DNA of 64,000 nucleotides from DAISKN01 sp963716925 (GTDB taxonomy: Bacteria > Acidobacteriota > Vicinamibacteria > Marinacidobacterales > SMYC01): assembly GCA_963716925.1 (NCBI GenBank), contig CAVQUX010000020.1:1-64000 (forward strand), given 5' to 3'. This document shows, one piece after another, positions 33,575 through 42,970 of this stretch. The notes beneath the pieces are model-generated. The model was given only the letters and a program-made list of their open reading frames with translations. It was not told the origin of the DNA and ran no database searches. Position 1 is the stretch's first letter. The number at the start of each line of letters is the position of its first letter. A program made the translations under genes and the position numbers.

Positions 33575-35341
33575 ATGGGTTTCGACGCCTGGCTGACGAT
33601 CGCCATTCTCCTCTCGATTCTGGCGCTTCTCGCGACGACCAACGTCGCCGCCGACTTCGCGATGCTCGGGGGCCTGACACTCCTCATGATCCTCGGTGTC
33701 CTCTCGCCCCGGGAGGCTCTCGCGGGCATGGCCGAGCCGGCGATGATCACCGTCGCGGCGCTCTTCATCGTCGCCGCCGGAATCCGTGAGACCGGCGCGC
33801 TGCACCTGGTCACCGAGCGGCTGTTCGGCCGGCCGAAGTCGGTGGTGAAAGCCCAGCTGCGCATGATGTTCCCGGTCGCCGGCCTATCCGCCTTCATGAA
33901 CAACACCCCGCTCGTGGCGATGCTCCTTCCGGTGGTGACCGATTGGTCCAAGAAAATGGGGATGTCGCCGTCGAAGCTCCTGATGCCTTTGAGCTTCGCC
34001 ACCATTCTGGGCGGCCTCGTCACCAAGATCGGGACCAGCACCAATGTGATCGTGAGCGGCCTCATGCTGACTCAGCTCGGACGACCTATGGAGATGTTCG
34101 AGCTCTCTTCGATCGGAGTCCCGGCGGCGCTCGCGGGCATCGTCTACATGGCGGCCGCGAGCCGTTTTCTCCTGCCCGATCGCAAGCCCGCGCTGAATCG
34201 GCTCGAGGATCCGCGGGCCTATACCGTGGAGATGATGGTGGAGCGCGGGAGCTCTCTCGCGGGTAAGACCATCGAACAGGCCGGCCTCCGCCACCTCTCG
34301 GGCATGTACCTCATCGAGATCGACCGCGACGAGCAGATCCTCACCGCCGTCGCGCCCGACACCCGGCTCCATGGAGGCGATCGGCTCATCTTCGTCGGGA
34401 TCGTCGATTCGGTCGTGGACCTTCAGAGAATCCGGGGCCTGAAGCCGGCGACCAACCAGGTATTCAAGCTGGACGCCCCCCCGGGAGACCGGTGCCTGGT
34501 GGAAGCGGTCGTCTCCGATACCTGCCCCGTCGTGGGCAAGAGCATCCGCGAGGGGCGCTTCCGCTCGCTCTACGACGCCGCGGTCATCGCGGTCGCCCGG
34601 AGCGGCGAGCGCATCCAGAAGAAGATCGGAAACATCGTCCTCCGGGCGGGCGATACCCTGCTCCTCGCGACTCATCCCTCGTTCGTCGACGCGCAGCGCA
34701 ACTCGCGCGACTTCTTCCTCGTGAGCTCGGTGGAAGGATCGACCCCTCCGCGCCACGAACGGGGCTACGTGGCTCTCGCGATTCTCCTGGCCATGGTGCT
34801 GGGTCTGAGCTTCCAATGGCGAGGCGAGGTGGTCGTCGCCCTGGCCGCGGCGGCGATGATGCTTCTCACGCGCTGCTGCTCGCCCGCCGCGGCGCGAAGG
34901 AGCCTGGACTGGCAGGTCCTCCTGGTCATCGCCGGCTCCATCGGCCTGGGCGCCGCGATGCAGAAGACGGGGGCCGACCGCGCCATCGCCGGGGCCATGG
35001 TCAGCATGGCCGGGACGAACCCCCAGGTCGTCCTCACGGTGATCTATGGAGTCACCATGGTCTTCACCGAGGTCCTTTCGAACAATACCGCGGCGGTTCT
35101 CATGTTCCCCATCGCGCTCGCGACGGCGAGATCCCTCGGAGTCGACCCCATGCCTTTCATCATGTCCACCACCGTCGCCGCTTCGTGCGGTTTCGCGACC
35201 CCCATCGGCTACCAGACGAACCTCATGGTCTACGGTCCGGGAGGCTATCGATTCAGCGACTACGTCCGCTTCGGGGGGATCCTCAACCTCATCGTGTGGG
35301 CGATCACCGTGACTCTCGCGCCCCGGATCTGGCCCTTCTAG
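33575..35341 (+). CDS. SLC13-family permease with two RCK_C (TrkA-C) domains
   Basis: The 588-aa protein starts at ATG 33575. The first half has transmembrane segments with PMLATTN-like features (SAFMNNTPLVAMLLPVV, ATILGGLVTKIGTSTNVIVS), the SLC13/DASS re-entrant SNT signature. Residues ~210-385 are two soluble TrkA-C domains (LAGKTIEQAGLRHLSGMYLI; VVGKSIREGRFRSLYDAAVI). The second membrane half carries VLSNNTAAVLMFPIALA and GFATPIGYQTNLMVYG. It transports a dicarboxylate, sulfate or similar anion with Na+; the ligand is not predictable. Confidence 0.9.
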   Translation: MGFDAWLTIAILLSILALLATTNVAADFAMLGGLTLLMILGVLSPREALAGMAEPAMITVAALFIVAAGIRETGALHLVTERLFGRPKSVVKAQLRMMFPVAGLSAFMNNTPLVAMLLPVVTDWSKKMGMSPSKLLMPLSFATILGGLVTKIGTSTNVIVSGLMLTQLGRPMEMFELSSIGVPAALAGIVYMAAASRFLLPDRKPALNRLEDPRAYTVEMMVERGSSLAGKTIEQAGLRHLSGMYLIEIDRDEQILTAVAPDTRLHGGDRLIFVGIVDSVVDLQRIRGLKPATNQVFKLDAPPGDRCLVEAVVSDTCPVVGKSIREGRFRSLYDAAVIAVARSGERIQKKIGNIVLRAGDTLLLATHPSFVDAQRNSRDFFLVSSVEGSTPPRHERGYVALAILLAMVLGLSFQWRGEVVVALAAAAMMLLTRCCSPAAARRSLDWQVLLVIAGSIGLGAAMQKTGADRAIAGAMVSMAGTNPQVVLTVIYGVTMVFTEVLSNNTAAVLMFPIALATARSLGVDPMPFIMSTTVAASCGFATPIGYQTNLMVYGPGGYRFSDYVRFGGILNLIVWAITVTLAPRIWPF

Positions 35342-35350
35342 TCTTCCCGG

Positions 35351-37600
35351 TCAGGCGGCGCGGTGCCCGAGACCCATGCGCTCGAGAAGCGCCCGGAATC
35401 GCGGGTCGCTCCGCAGGGGATCGAACTCGGGAGACGCGGTGACGAGGATCAGCGAGCCGTCGCGCTCCTCGAAAGCGCGCTCCAGCCACTCGAAGGCGGC
35501 GTCGAGCTCCCCGAGACCCAGATGAGCGAGAGCGCTCCAGATCGGCGAAGCGTATCCTCGAGCCGCCCGGGCCCGAATCTCGAGGAGCAGCCTTCGCCCT
35601 TCGTCCGGCCGTCCCGCGAGACCATTCACATAGGAAAGAATCGCCAGGTGGTTCACCGAGGTTCCCCCCAGGCGCACGGACTCCTCGAGGTGCGAAATCG
35701 CCTCCGGGTATCTTCGCTGCTGCGCCTGGACGTCCCCGAGGCCGTAGTGGGCGAACGCGAAAAGCGGGTCGATCGCCAGCACCTGCCGGAACTGGGCCTC
35801 GGCGCGCTCGGGCTCCCGGAGGAAGTAGTAGACGTAGCCGACCTGGGTCTTGATCTTCAAGTCCAGCGGGTCCAGCTCCTCGGCGATGCGAAGCTCGGCC
35901 AGTGCCTCCTGGTACGTGCCCTCGAGCAGGGAAAGACGCCAGGCGTTCCACACCCGCGCATCGGCGGAGCTCGGGTTGAGCTCGAGCGCTCTTTGGAAGC
36001 GCGACTCCGCTGCGTTCCGATCCCAGTCGTGGCTCATGGCGATGAGACCGAGGACCTTGTGCGGCTCGGGAAGGTCCGGCCCGAGAGCGAGAGCCTTCGC
36101 CGCGGCCTCGCGCGCCTTCGGAATGGTCTCCGCCGCGGACCGGATGCCGATGCCGGAGTAGAACCACACCAGACATTCCGCGATGGCGGCGTGGGCCAGG
36201 GCGTAGCCCGGGTCCCTGGCGACGGCCTCCTCGAACGATCGCAACGCTCGCTCGACCCAGTCCTCGGTCCAGCGGTTCATCGCGAAGAGTCCTCGGAGAT
36301 AGGCATCGTAGGCCTCGAGGTTCGAGGCCCGCCGGGCGTCGCTTCTTTCCTTCGCGAATCCGAGCTCCGACTGGAGCTCCGCCGCCACCGTCTCCGCGAT
36401 CTCGTCCTGGACCGAGAACACGTCGTCGAGATCGCGATCGAACTTCTTCGACCAGAGCTGATAGCCCTCGGAGGCGTCCACGAGCTGCGTCGTGATCCGA
36501 AGCCTGGTCCCGGACTTCCGAACGCTCCCCTCGAGAACGGTGTCGACCCGCAAGCGCCGTCCGATCTCCCGCACGTCCAGCCCCTGTCCCTGGATCGCGA
36601 AGGCCGACGTTCGCGCGAGCACCCGAAGGCCGCGCAGGGCCGCGAGAGTATTGATGAGCTCTTCCGCGAGTCCCTGGCAGAAGTAGTCCTGATCGCGCTC
36701 CGGGCTCAGGTCGCTGAACGGAAGGACGGCGATCGAGAAGCGCTTCGCCCGGCCCGGTTTCTCGGAAGCGACTCCCTTCAGATCCGAGACCAGCTCCCCC
36801 GCCGAGCCGTAGCGGCGCGACGGCTCCTTCTCGAGCAGTCTCTCGATGATACGAACGAGATCCCGGGGAAGGTCGGGATTGGCGGTCAGAGGCGATGGGG
36901 GCGCGTCGTGGAGGAGCGAGTCGAAGAACGCGGCCAGGGTCTCTCCCCGGAACGGGCTCTTCCCCGTCGCCATCTCGTAGAGCACGACACCGAGCGCGAA
37001 GAGATTGGCGCGGGCGTCGACGTCCTTGCCGAGCGCCTGCTCCGGGGCCATGTAGCCCGCCGTCCCGAGCGTCATCCCCGGGCTCGTCTCGCGCGCCATG
37101 GTCGCGGCGTCGGGATCGGCCGTCCTGGGCGCGAGGAACTTGGCGAGGCCGAAGTCGAGGAGCTTCACCCGCCCGTCGACGGTCACCATGACGTTGTGAG
37201 GCTTGAGGTCCCGGTGGAGGATTCCCGCGGCGTGCGCTTTCGAGAGCCCTTCGCCGATCTGCGCCCCGAGCTCGAATACCTGCTCCACCGGGAGGGGGCC
37301 GCGGTCGATCTTCTCCCGCAGCGTTTCCCCCTCGACCAGCTCGAGCGTGAGAAACAGAACCCCCTCCGCCTCCTCCACCGAGTGGAGCGTGACGATATAG
37401 GGATGGTTCAACGCCGCCACCGCTTTGGCCTCGCGATGAAACCGCTCCCTGCGATCGGGACTCGAAGCGAGCTCCGGCGGCAGGACCTTGAGCGCCACGT
37501 TGCGGGCGAGCTTCGTGTCTTCCGCGAGATAGACCTCGCCCATCCCACCCGTTCCCAGCTTCTCGCGGATGAGGTAGTGGCCGAGCGTTCTTCCGATCAC
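35351..37600 (-). CDS. Ser/Thr protein kinase with TolB-like and TPR regions
   Basis: GTG 37600 overlaps the preceding stop as GTGA and starts VIGRTLGHYLIREKLG, the usual Pkn beginning; 749 aa. Kinase features: GTGGMGEVYLAED (16-28), Lys38, catalytic HRDLKPHN (129-136), DFGLAKF (149-155), APEQA. The subdomain IX Asp is replaced by Asn (RANLFALG). Residues ~288-430 form the TolB-like domain often joined to such kinases (AVLPFSDLSPERDQDYFCQG), then TPR repeats to the end (LELNPSSADARVWNAWRLSL). No TM helix is seen, so it is cytoplasmic. This kinase type is very abundant in Acidobacteriota. Confidence 0.9.
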   Translation of the reverse strand: MIGRTLGHYLIREKLGTGGMGEVYLAEDTKLARNVALKVLPPELASSPDRRERFHREAKAVAALNHPYIVTLHSVEEAEGVLFLTLELVEGETLREKIDRGPLPVEQVFELGAQIGEGLSKAHAAGILHRDLKPHNVMVTVDGRVKLLDFGLAKFLAPRTADPDAATMARETSPGMTLGTAGYMAPEQALGKDVDARANLFALGVVLYEMATGKSPFRGETLAAFFDSLLHDAPPSPLTANPDLPRDLVRIIERLLEKEPSRRYGSAGELVSDLKGVASEKPGRAKRFSIAVLPFSDLSPERDQDYFCQGLAEELINTLAALRGLRVLARTSAFAIQGQGLDVREIGRRLRVDTVLEGSVRKSGTRLRITTQLVDASEGYQLWSKKFDRDLDDVFSVQDEIAETVAAELQSELGFAKERSDARRASNLEAYDAYLRGLFAMNRWTEDWVERALRSFEEAVARDPGYALAHAAIAECLVWFYSGIGIRSAAETIPKAREAAAKALALGPDLPEPHKVLGLIAMSHDWDRNAAESRFQRALELNPSSADARVWNAWRLSLLEGTYQEALAELRIAEELDPLDLKIKTQVGYVYYFLREPERAEAQFRQVLAIDPLFAFAHYGLGDVQAQQRRYPEAISHLEESVRLGGTSVNHLAILSYVNGLAGRPDEGRRLLLEIRARAARGYASPIWSALAHLGLGELDAAFEWLERAFEERDGSLILVTASPEFDPLRSDPRFRALLERMGLGHRAA

Positions 37601-39870
37601 GAGGGCGTCGGGGGAAAGACCGACTTCCCGCACTTGCAGCGCGAGGACTCCGGCGTCCCCTTGTGCCAAACACGGGTCCCGCACCCGGGACAGGACCACA
37701 TGCGGTCGAGCTTCTCGATGCGGCCGAGGGCCGCCTCGACCTCGGAGGAAGCCGCGCGGCCGCGGCTCGCGTGGGCTTCGACGTTGAGCGAGGCCTGGAC
37801 GTCCGCCTCGAGGTTCTTGAGCAAGGGCTCGAGCTCTCCGAGCATTCCTTTCGCGTGCTCCTTCACTCCGCGGCGGATGCCTTTGAGGAGCTCTCCAATC
37901 TCGCGCTGATCGTTTCTGGCTCCGCGACGGAACGGAAGCTCCGCCCGGAGCGCCTCGCAGACCTCCTGGAGCAGCTCCTCGAGCGCTCGCCTCGCTTTCG
38001 TGGCCGCGCCGTTGACGTCCCCCCCGGAGAGCCTCCCGGACGCCTCCGCGAGGAGGCCGACGGAGGAGTACTTCGTCGTCCGCGGTCCCTGGTCGTAGCT
38101 CCAGGAAGTGATCTCGAGCCTCTTCCACGTGGGCGCGCGCCGCGAGAGATGATCGAAAAACTGCCGATCGTGAGTGAGCACGATGAGCTGCCAGTCGTCG
38201 AACTTCTCGGCGAGGAGCTCCGCGAGCTGTCCCCGGTGCTCGAGGTCGAAGCTGTTGATGACGTCGTCGAGAACGAGGAACCGAAGCTTCTGATTGAACG
38301 TCTGGGCCATCGCGAGAAAGAGCGCGATCGCGAGCGAGTTGAGGTGCGACTCGCTCAGCACCCCGTGAGGCGGCCGCTGGCGCGAGCCATGGAAGTCGAC
38401 GGCGAGCTCGAGCCCCTTCGCCGTCCAGGGCTCGACGGTGATCCCTCCGAGCTCTTCGCCGGGGTGGAGCGCCGAATAGAGCTCCGCGACCCGATCGCTG
38501 ATGCTCTTCAGCATCTGCTCGAGCTGCTCCTTCTGGCGATCCTGGTACCGGTCGTAGATCCGGTCCGCGAGGTCGTACGCTTTCTTCGCCTGCGCGAGGT
38601 CTTTCTGCCCCGCGCGCCAGATGCGGATCTGTTCGAGAAGCGCCGCGAGCATGCCGAGCTGGCTCTGGCGCGTGGTCCCCTGGGCGGGAGCGCTCTTCGC
38701 GACTTCCTCCCGCGCCGCCCGGTCCCAGCGCGCGACCTCGGAGCCGAACGCCTCGAGAGCTCCGAGATCGACGGGAGCCTGGCCTTCGAGGACCGCGGCG
38801 ACGGAAGGAATCGACGGGAGCTCCATCCGCAGAGCTTTCGCCTGAGCGGCAACCCCGCGCCGCGTCTCCTGGGCCGCGGCCAGCGCATCCAGGGAGGTGC
38901 GCGCGGCGTCGAGCGTCCGCTCCATCTCGCGCGAGGTATCGAGAAGTCCGCCGAGGACCTCTCGCACCCGGGACGAGAGCTTCCTGCCGTCCACCGGCTG
39001 GGAGCACAACGGACAGCGCTCGGGCTCGGGCGACGAGGCGAAGATCGCATCCGCGTCCTTCAAGAGACTGAGACGGGCGAGGTCCTTCGTGCCATCGCTC
39101 GAGACCAGGGCGTTCCAGGATCGGAGGGGGCCGAAGTCCACTTCGACGGGAGCGAGCCCGGAGACGGCGGCGGACAGGGCCTCGAGCTTCGGCGCCGCCG
39201 CGCTCTCGCCCGCCCCGGCGACCTGCGCGATCCAGGCGGGGTCCGCGACCTTCGCGAGAGACTCCGGCACGTCGACTCCGAGCCCGCGGCAGACCTGCTG
39301 GAGGGCCTTCAGGACGGAATCCTCCGAGGCCTTTCCCTCGCCGGCCCCGATCGTGCGCGCGGCCGCCTCGATGCGCTCCTCCGCCGCCTTCACCTGCTTC
39401 TTGATGTCGGAGCGTGCGCGCTGGAGATCCTGCCGAAGGAGCTCGACGGCGTCGAGGCCGAGAAGCTCTGCGAGCGCCTTCCACTTCTCGGTCTTCGTCT
39501 TGTTGATGAAGTCCGCGAGCGTTCTTCCGCGGAGAAGAAACGTCTCCCGGCTCGCGACCCCGAAGGCATCCGGGGCTCTCTCGTCGGGATAGACGACTTT
39601 GCCTCCGAGGAGGCCCGAGGTCACGAGCTCGACGGAAGTCTCTTCCCCACCCGCGGGGCCGAGGTTCTTGATGGCGTGCTGCCGTCCTTCGTGGGAGAGG
39701 AGCTCGATGCCGCCGGTGAAGAACCACTCGAGCGCGTCCGCGATGGTGCTCTTCCCCGTTCCGTTGTCGCCGTAGACCGCGAGACTCTGCCCTTCTCCGA
39801 AGTCCACCTCCATCGCGTCGGGGACGCCGCGGAACGAGCGCATGGTCAGTCGGTGAAGCCTCTCAGTCAC
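37597..39870 (-). CDS. SMC/Rad50-like ATPase with CxxC zinc hook and C-terminal zinc ribbon
   Basis: GTG 39870 gives 757 aa. Walker A YGDNGTGKST (33-42) opens the AAA_23-like head. A coiled coil carries a Rad50-style hook CPLC (286-289). The ABC signature region LSESHLNSLAIALFLA (505-520) and Walker B LRFLVLDDVINSFD (529-542) rebuild the ATPase head, and HDRQFFDHL holds the His switch. The end is a zinc ribbon with two Cys pairs (SCPGCG...RCKCGK). Such lone SMC-like ATPases often belong to DNA-repair or anti-phage operons. It overlaps a 55-aa gene upstream (8 bp) and the kinase downstream (4 bp). Confidence 0.85.
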   Translation of the reverse strand: MTERLHRLTMRSFRGVPDAMEVDFGEGQSLAVYGDNGTGKSTIADALEWFFTGGIELLSHEGRQHAIKNLGPAGGEETSVELVTSGLLGGKVVYPDERAPDAFGVASRETFLLRGRTLADFINKTKTEKWKALAELLGLDAVELLRQDLQRARSDIKKQVKAAEERIEAAARTIGAGEGKASEDSVLKALQQVCRGLGVDVPESLAKVADPAWIAQVAGAGESAAAPKLEALSAAVSGLAPVEVDFGPLRSWNALVSSDGTKDLARLSLLKDADAIFASSPEPERCPLCSQPVDGRKLSSRVREVLGGLLDTSREMERTLDAARTSLDALAAAQETRRGVAAQAKALRMELPSIPSVAAVLEGQAPVDLGALEAFGSEVARWDRAAREEVAKSAPAQGTTRQSQLGMLAALLEQIRIWRAGQKDLAQAKKAYDLADRIYDRYQDRQKEQLEQMLKSISDRVAELYSALHPGEELGGITVEPWTAKGLELAVDFHGSRQRPPHGVLSESHLNSLAIALFLAMAQTFNQKLRFLVLDDVINSFDLEHRGQLAELLAEKFDDWQLIVLTHDRQFFDHLSRRAPTWKRLEITSWSYDQGPRTTKYSSVGLLAEASGRLSGGDVNGAATKARRALEELLQEVCEALRAELPFRRGARNDQREIGELLKGIRRGVKEHAKGMLGELEPLLKNLEADVQASLNVEAHASRGRAASSEVEAALGRIEKLDRMWSCPGCGTRVWHKGTPESSRCKCGKSVFPPTPS

Positions 39871-40030
39871 GGGAGGCCTCTTCGATCGCCCGGCGCAGGG
39901 CGTCGGCGCGCTCCAAAGGGGCCTCGGGAGGAGCCTCGATGACCTTCAAGAGACGCTCGCGCAGGCCCTCGGGAAGGTCTTCGACTCTCTCCAGGACCTC
40001 GGAGAAGAACTCGGATTCGTCAGGGCGCAT
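39863..40030 (-). CDS. Small 55-aa helical protein, first gene of SMC-like operon
   Basis: ATG 40030 gives 55 aa: MRPDESEFFSEVLERVEDLP then EGLRERLLKVIEAPPEAPLE. It is acidic and helical. Its stop overlaps the ATPase GTG by 8 bp, so it is translationally coupled. No family was recognised; by position it may be a small accessory subunit of the SMC-like ATPase, as in ABC three-component-type loci. The open frame extends further upstream, but without a better start. Confidence 0.55.
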   Translation of the reverse strand: MRPDESEFFSEVLERVEDLPEGLRERLLKVIEAPPEAPLERADALRRAIEEASRD

Positions 40031-40174
40031 GATGACGGTAAGAGAGGTTAGGGCTCGGGTCCATAGGCTGTCAATCCCATCCGCGACCCGCGGTTTGAAC
40101 CGGGAGAAGCGCCCCTCTACACTACCTCGGAGAACGGCGGGATCGCCGGCGAGCCCGTCCGAACGAAAGTCCCG

Positions 40175-41212
40175 ATGCACGCCGCCAACTGGATTCGATC
40201 GACCGCGCTGGCCTCGATCCTCGTGGCTTCGGGTTTCGCCGATCAGGACGCGCGGAGTGTTCCGGTCTACCTGGGATTCCTCGGCGACGGCGGCACGGGA
40301 GGCAAAGAGCAGAAGGCGGTCGAGCGCCGGCTCGAGATCGCCCGAGAGGGCGGAAAGCTAGACTACGTGTTCCTGCTCGGGGACAACCTCTACGAGAACG
40401 GCGAAGCCAAGAACATTCGCCCGAAGTTCCTGGACGTGTACGGCGAGCTCCTGGACGACGGCGTCGTCTTCCACTCCGCTCTCGGAAACCATGACCTCGA
40501 GAAATGCCGTGTCGGCGACGCCGAGGAGCCGCCGCGGGACGCGGCAGCCTATACGCGCTGCGAGGTCGAGCAACAACTCGCCCCCGAAAATCGCTTCGGC
40601 TATGTGAACGGCCACCGATACTACGACGTCGTCATCCCCGACGAAGCCCCTGCGCCCGAGGAAGCGCCGCTCGTCGAAGTGTTCGTCCTCGATACCAATA
40701 CCCTGGCTTCGAGCCAGTCGTTTCTCAAGACCCGAGACGACCGCCCGCAGCTCGATTGGCTCGACTCCGAGCTCGCCCGGTCGCGGGCCACATGGAAGAT
40801 CGTCGCCATGCACCACCCGATCCATTCACCGAGCAGCGCGGGATGGTTCTCCGGCCACGACCGGGAAGTCCAGCTCGGCGACCAGCTCGAGCCCATTCTC
40901 ACCCGCAACGGCGTCGACGCCGTCTTCGCAGGTCACAACCACTTCTACGCCCGCATGGTCCCTCAGAAAGGCATCCGTTACTTCGTTTCCGGAGGCGGCG
41001 GCAAAGGGATGTACCGATATGAGCCCGAGAAGGGGTATGTCGTCGGCGAGCCGGAGCGCGGGAAGTTCCATCACTTCGTCCACGTCCGGTTGAGCTCGGA
41101 GACGTTCGAGTACTGCGTCGTCGACGACGAGGGGAGCCTGCGGGACGGCGGATGGTTCCGAAAGGGAGACCCGAGCGATCGGAGTTTCCCTGACGGCCGC
41201 TGCCCTTACTGA
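40175..41212 (+). CDS. Secreted metallophosphoesterase (purple-acid-phosphatase-like)
   Basis: ATG 40175 begins a 345-aa protein with a signal peptide (STALASILVASGFA). The calcineurin-like metallophosphoesterase motifs occur in order: LGDGGTGGKEQ, YVFLLGDNLYENG, SALGNHDLE, KIVAMHHPIHS and FAGHNHFYARM. This spacing matches tartrate-resistant acid phosphatase-like enzymes with a dinuclear metal site. It hydrolyses phosphomonoesters in the periplasm or outside. Confidence 0.9.
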   Translation: MHAANWIRSTALASILVASGFADQDARSVPVYLGFLGDGGTGGKEQKAVERRLEIAREGGKLDYVFLLGDNLYENGEAKNIRPKFLDVYGELLDDGVVFHSALGNHDLEKCRVGDAEEPPRDAAAYTRCEVEQQLAPENRFGYVNGHRYYDVVIPDEAPAPEEAPLVEVFVLDTNTLASSQSFLKTRDDRPQLDWLDSELARSRATWKIVAMHHPIHSPSSAGWFSGHDREVQLGDQLEPILTRNGVDAVFAGHNHFYARMVPQKGIRYFVSGGGGKGMYRYEPEKGYVVGEPERGKFHHFVHVRLSSETFEYCVVDDEGSLRDGGWFRKGDPSDRSFPDGRCPY

Positions 41213-41221
41213 CGACGGCCC

Positions 41222-41989
41222 TCAGCCCCGCCCGATGAACGGCATCTTCGTCGCCATCACCGTCAGGAACTGCACGTTGGCGTCGAGGGGGAGGCTCGCC
41301 ATGAAGAGAACCGCCTTCGCCGCATGCTCGACGTCCATCATCGGCTCCGCGGCAACCTCGCCCCCGGCCTGCTTCACCCCCGAGGACATCCGCTCCGCGA
41401 GCTCGGTTCTCGCGTTTCCGATGTCGATCTGGCCGCAGGCGATGTCGTACTTCCTTCCATCGAGGGAGGTCGATCTCGTGAGGCCGGTGACCGCGTGCTT
41501 CGCGGCGGTGTAGGCGGCGGAGTCCGGCCGCGGCACGTGCGCGGAGATGGAGCCGTTGTTGATGATTCTCCCACCGCGCGGATCCTGAGCCTTCATGATC
41601 CGGAAAGCCTCCTGGGTGCAGAGGAACGCCCCGGTGAGGCTCGTGTCCAGAACCGCGCGCCAGGTCTCGTAGTCGAGGTCCTCGAGAGGAACCCCCGGCG
41701 CGTTGATCCCCGCGTTGTTGAAGAGAAGGTCCAGGCGTCCGAACGTCGAGACCGTTCTCGCGAAGAGCGCGCGGACCGCCTCGGGATCGCGAACGTCGGT
41801 CGGAATCGCGAGCGCCCGCGTCCGATGCTCTCCCGCTTCGTCGAGGACGCGCTCCAGGTTCTCGATCCTTCGTCCGGCGAGAGAAACCGCGTATCCCTCT
41901 CGAAGAAGCCCGAGAGCCGAAGCTTTGCCGATTCCGGAACCGGCCCCGGTGACCACGGCGACTCTTGCGGCGGACGATGTCGACGTCAT
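41222..41989 (-). CDS. SDR-family oxidoreductase
   Basis: The 255-aa protein is a classical short-chain dehydrogenase: NAD(P) motif VTGAGSGIGKASA (14-26), NNAGINAPGVP, catalytic Ser in NNGSISAHV and YTAAKHAVTGL (Tyr/Lys). The Arg following the first beta-strand (AGRRIENL) suggests NADP preference. Substrate unknown. It is 24 bp after the EamA gene on the same strand. Confidence 0.9.
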   Translation of the reverse strand: MTSTSSAARVAVVTGAGSGIGKASALGLLREGYAVSLAGRRIENLERVLDEAGEHRTRALAIPTDVRDPEAVRALFARTVSTFGRLDLLFNNAGINAPGVPLEDLDYETWRAVLDTSLTGAFLCTQEAFRIMKAQDPRGGRIINNGSISAHVPRPDSAAYTAAKHAVTGLTRSTSLDGRKYDIACGQIDIGNARTELAERMSSGVKQAGGEVAAEPMMDVEHAAKAVLFMASLPLDANVQFLTVMATKMPFIGRG

Positions 41990-42013
41990 GAGACTCTCCC
42001 CGGGGGCATCCCG

Positions 42014-42970
42014 CTATCCACTCTCTCTCGCGGCGTCCGCCCGCCCCACGGGCCCGCGCTCCGGGCTCTTCTCTTCCTTGCTGGTCACGAGGATCGCGAC
42101 GCCGCTCACCATGAGCGCCGTGGCCAGTAGAATTCGTCCCGAGAGCGCCTCCCCTCCCAAGAGCCATCCGAGAAAGACGGCGATCCCCGGGTTCACGAAC
42201 GCGTAGGTCCCGACCTTGGAAGCGGTCTCGACCCGCAAGAGCCACATGTAGGCGGCGAAAGCGACAATCGAGCCGAAGACGATGAGGTACGAGACCGCCA
42301 GGAGAGAACGGAGGGAAATCCCGGCCGAGGGCGCCGTTTCCCCGCCCAGGAAGCTGACGAGCAGCAGAAGCGTTCCCCCCGCGAGAAGGTTCATTCCCGA
42401 GGACAGAATCGAGCTTCCCGGGAGCGCGATCCTCCGCGACAGGATGGTGCCGATAGCCCAGCTCACGTCGCCCAGCAGGACCACGACCGCTGCGAAGACG
42501 TCGATGGACTCTCCCGGCAGGAGCTCCGAAGGCTCGGTCAGGAAGAGGACGCCGCCGACGCCCAGAGCCAGTCCCAGCACCAATCGAGCCGTGAGCCGGA
42601 TCCGCCCGAGCGCGATCTCGAAAAGCGCGAGCCAGATGGGAATGGTGGTCACGAGGAGCGACGCGACCCCGGAGGGAATCCGCTTCTCCGCCCAGGCGAG
42701 GCCGCCGTGGCCCCCGAGGAAGAAGAGCGCCCCGAGCAGGAACGCCGAGCGCCAGTGGGCGGCAGTGACCCGCTCCGTCGACTGCCGGCGACCCCAGAGG
42801 TAGAGCACCGAGCCCGCGATCAGCGACCGCGTTCCCATCATCCGCAAGGGGGCGAAGGATTCGATGCCGTACCGGATGGCGAGGTACGTCGAGCCCCAGA
42901 TCAGGTAAATCGAGGCGAAGGCCAGGAGGCGCTTCCACCGGTTCGATATCGGCGTAATTCGCTCCGTCAA
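42014..42970 (-). CDS. EamA/DMT-family transporter
   Basis: A TTG start at 42970 overlaps the upstream stop as TTGA and gives 318 aa with ten hydrophobic segments. FASIYLIWGSTYLAIRYG is the first EamA signature and FGSIVAFAAYMWLLRVETAS the second-repeat motif, like the RhaT/YedA-type exporters. It is coupled to a polytopic membrane protein gene and followed by an SDR. Confidence 0.85.
   Translation of the reverse strand: MTERITPISNRWKRLLAFASIYLIWGSTYLAIRYGIESFAPLRMMGTRSLIAGSVLYLWGRRQSTERVTAAHWRSAFLLGALFFLGGHGGLAWAEKRIPSGVASLLVTTIPIWLALFEIALGRIRLTARLVLGLALGVGGVLFLTEPSELLPGESIDVFAAVVVLLGDVSWAIGTILSRRIALPGSSILSSGMNLLAGGTLLLLVSFLGGETAPSAGISLRSLLAVSYLIVFGSIVAFAAYMWLLRVETASKVGTYAFVNPGIAVFLGWLLGGEALSGRILLATALMVSGVAILVTSKEEKSPERGPVGRADAARESG

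Noticed and set aside
30371..33805. A >1100-codon minus-strand open frame through the amidohydrolase and M20 region
   Set aside because: It spans several real genes in the wrong frame with no motifs.
37601..39727. N-terminal extension of the kinase frame upstream of GTG 37600
   Set aside because: It would run across the SMC-like ATPase gene; the GTGA overlap and the Pkn-like start support 37600.
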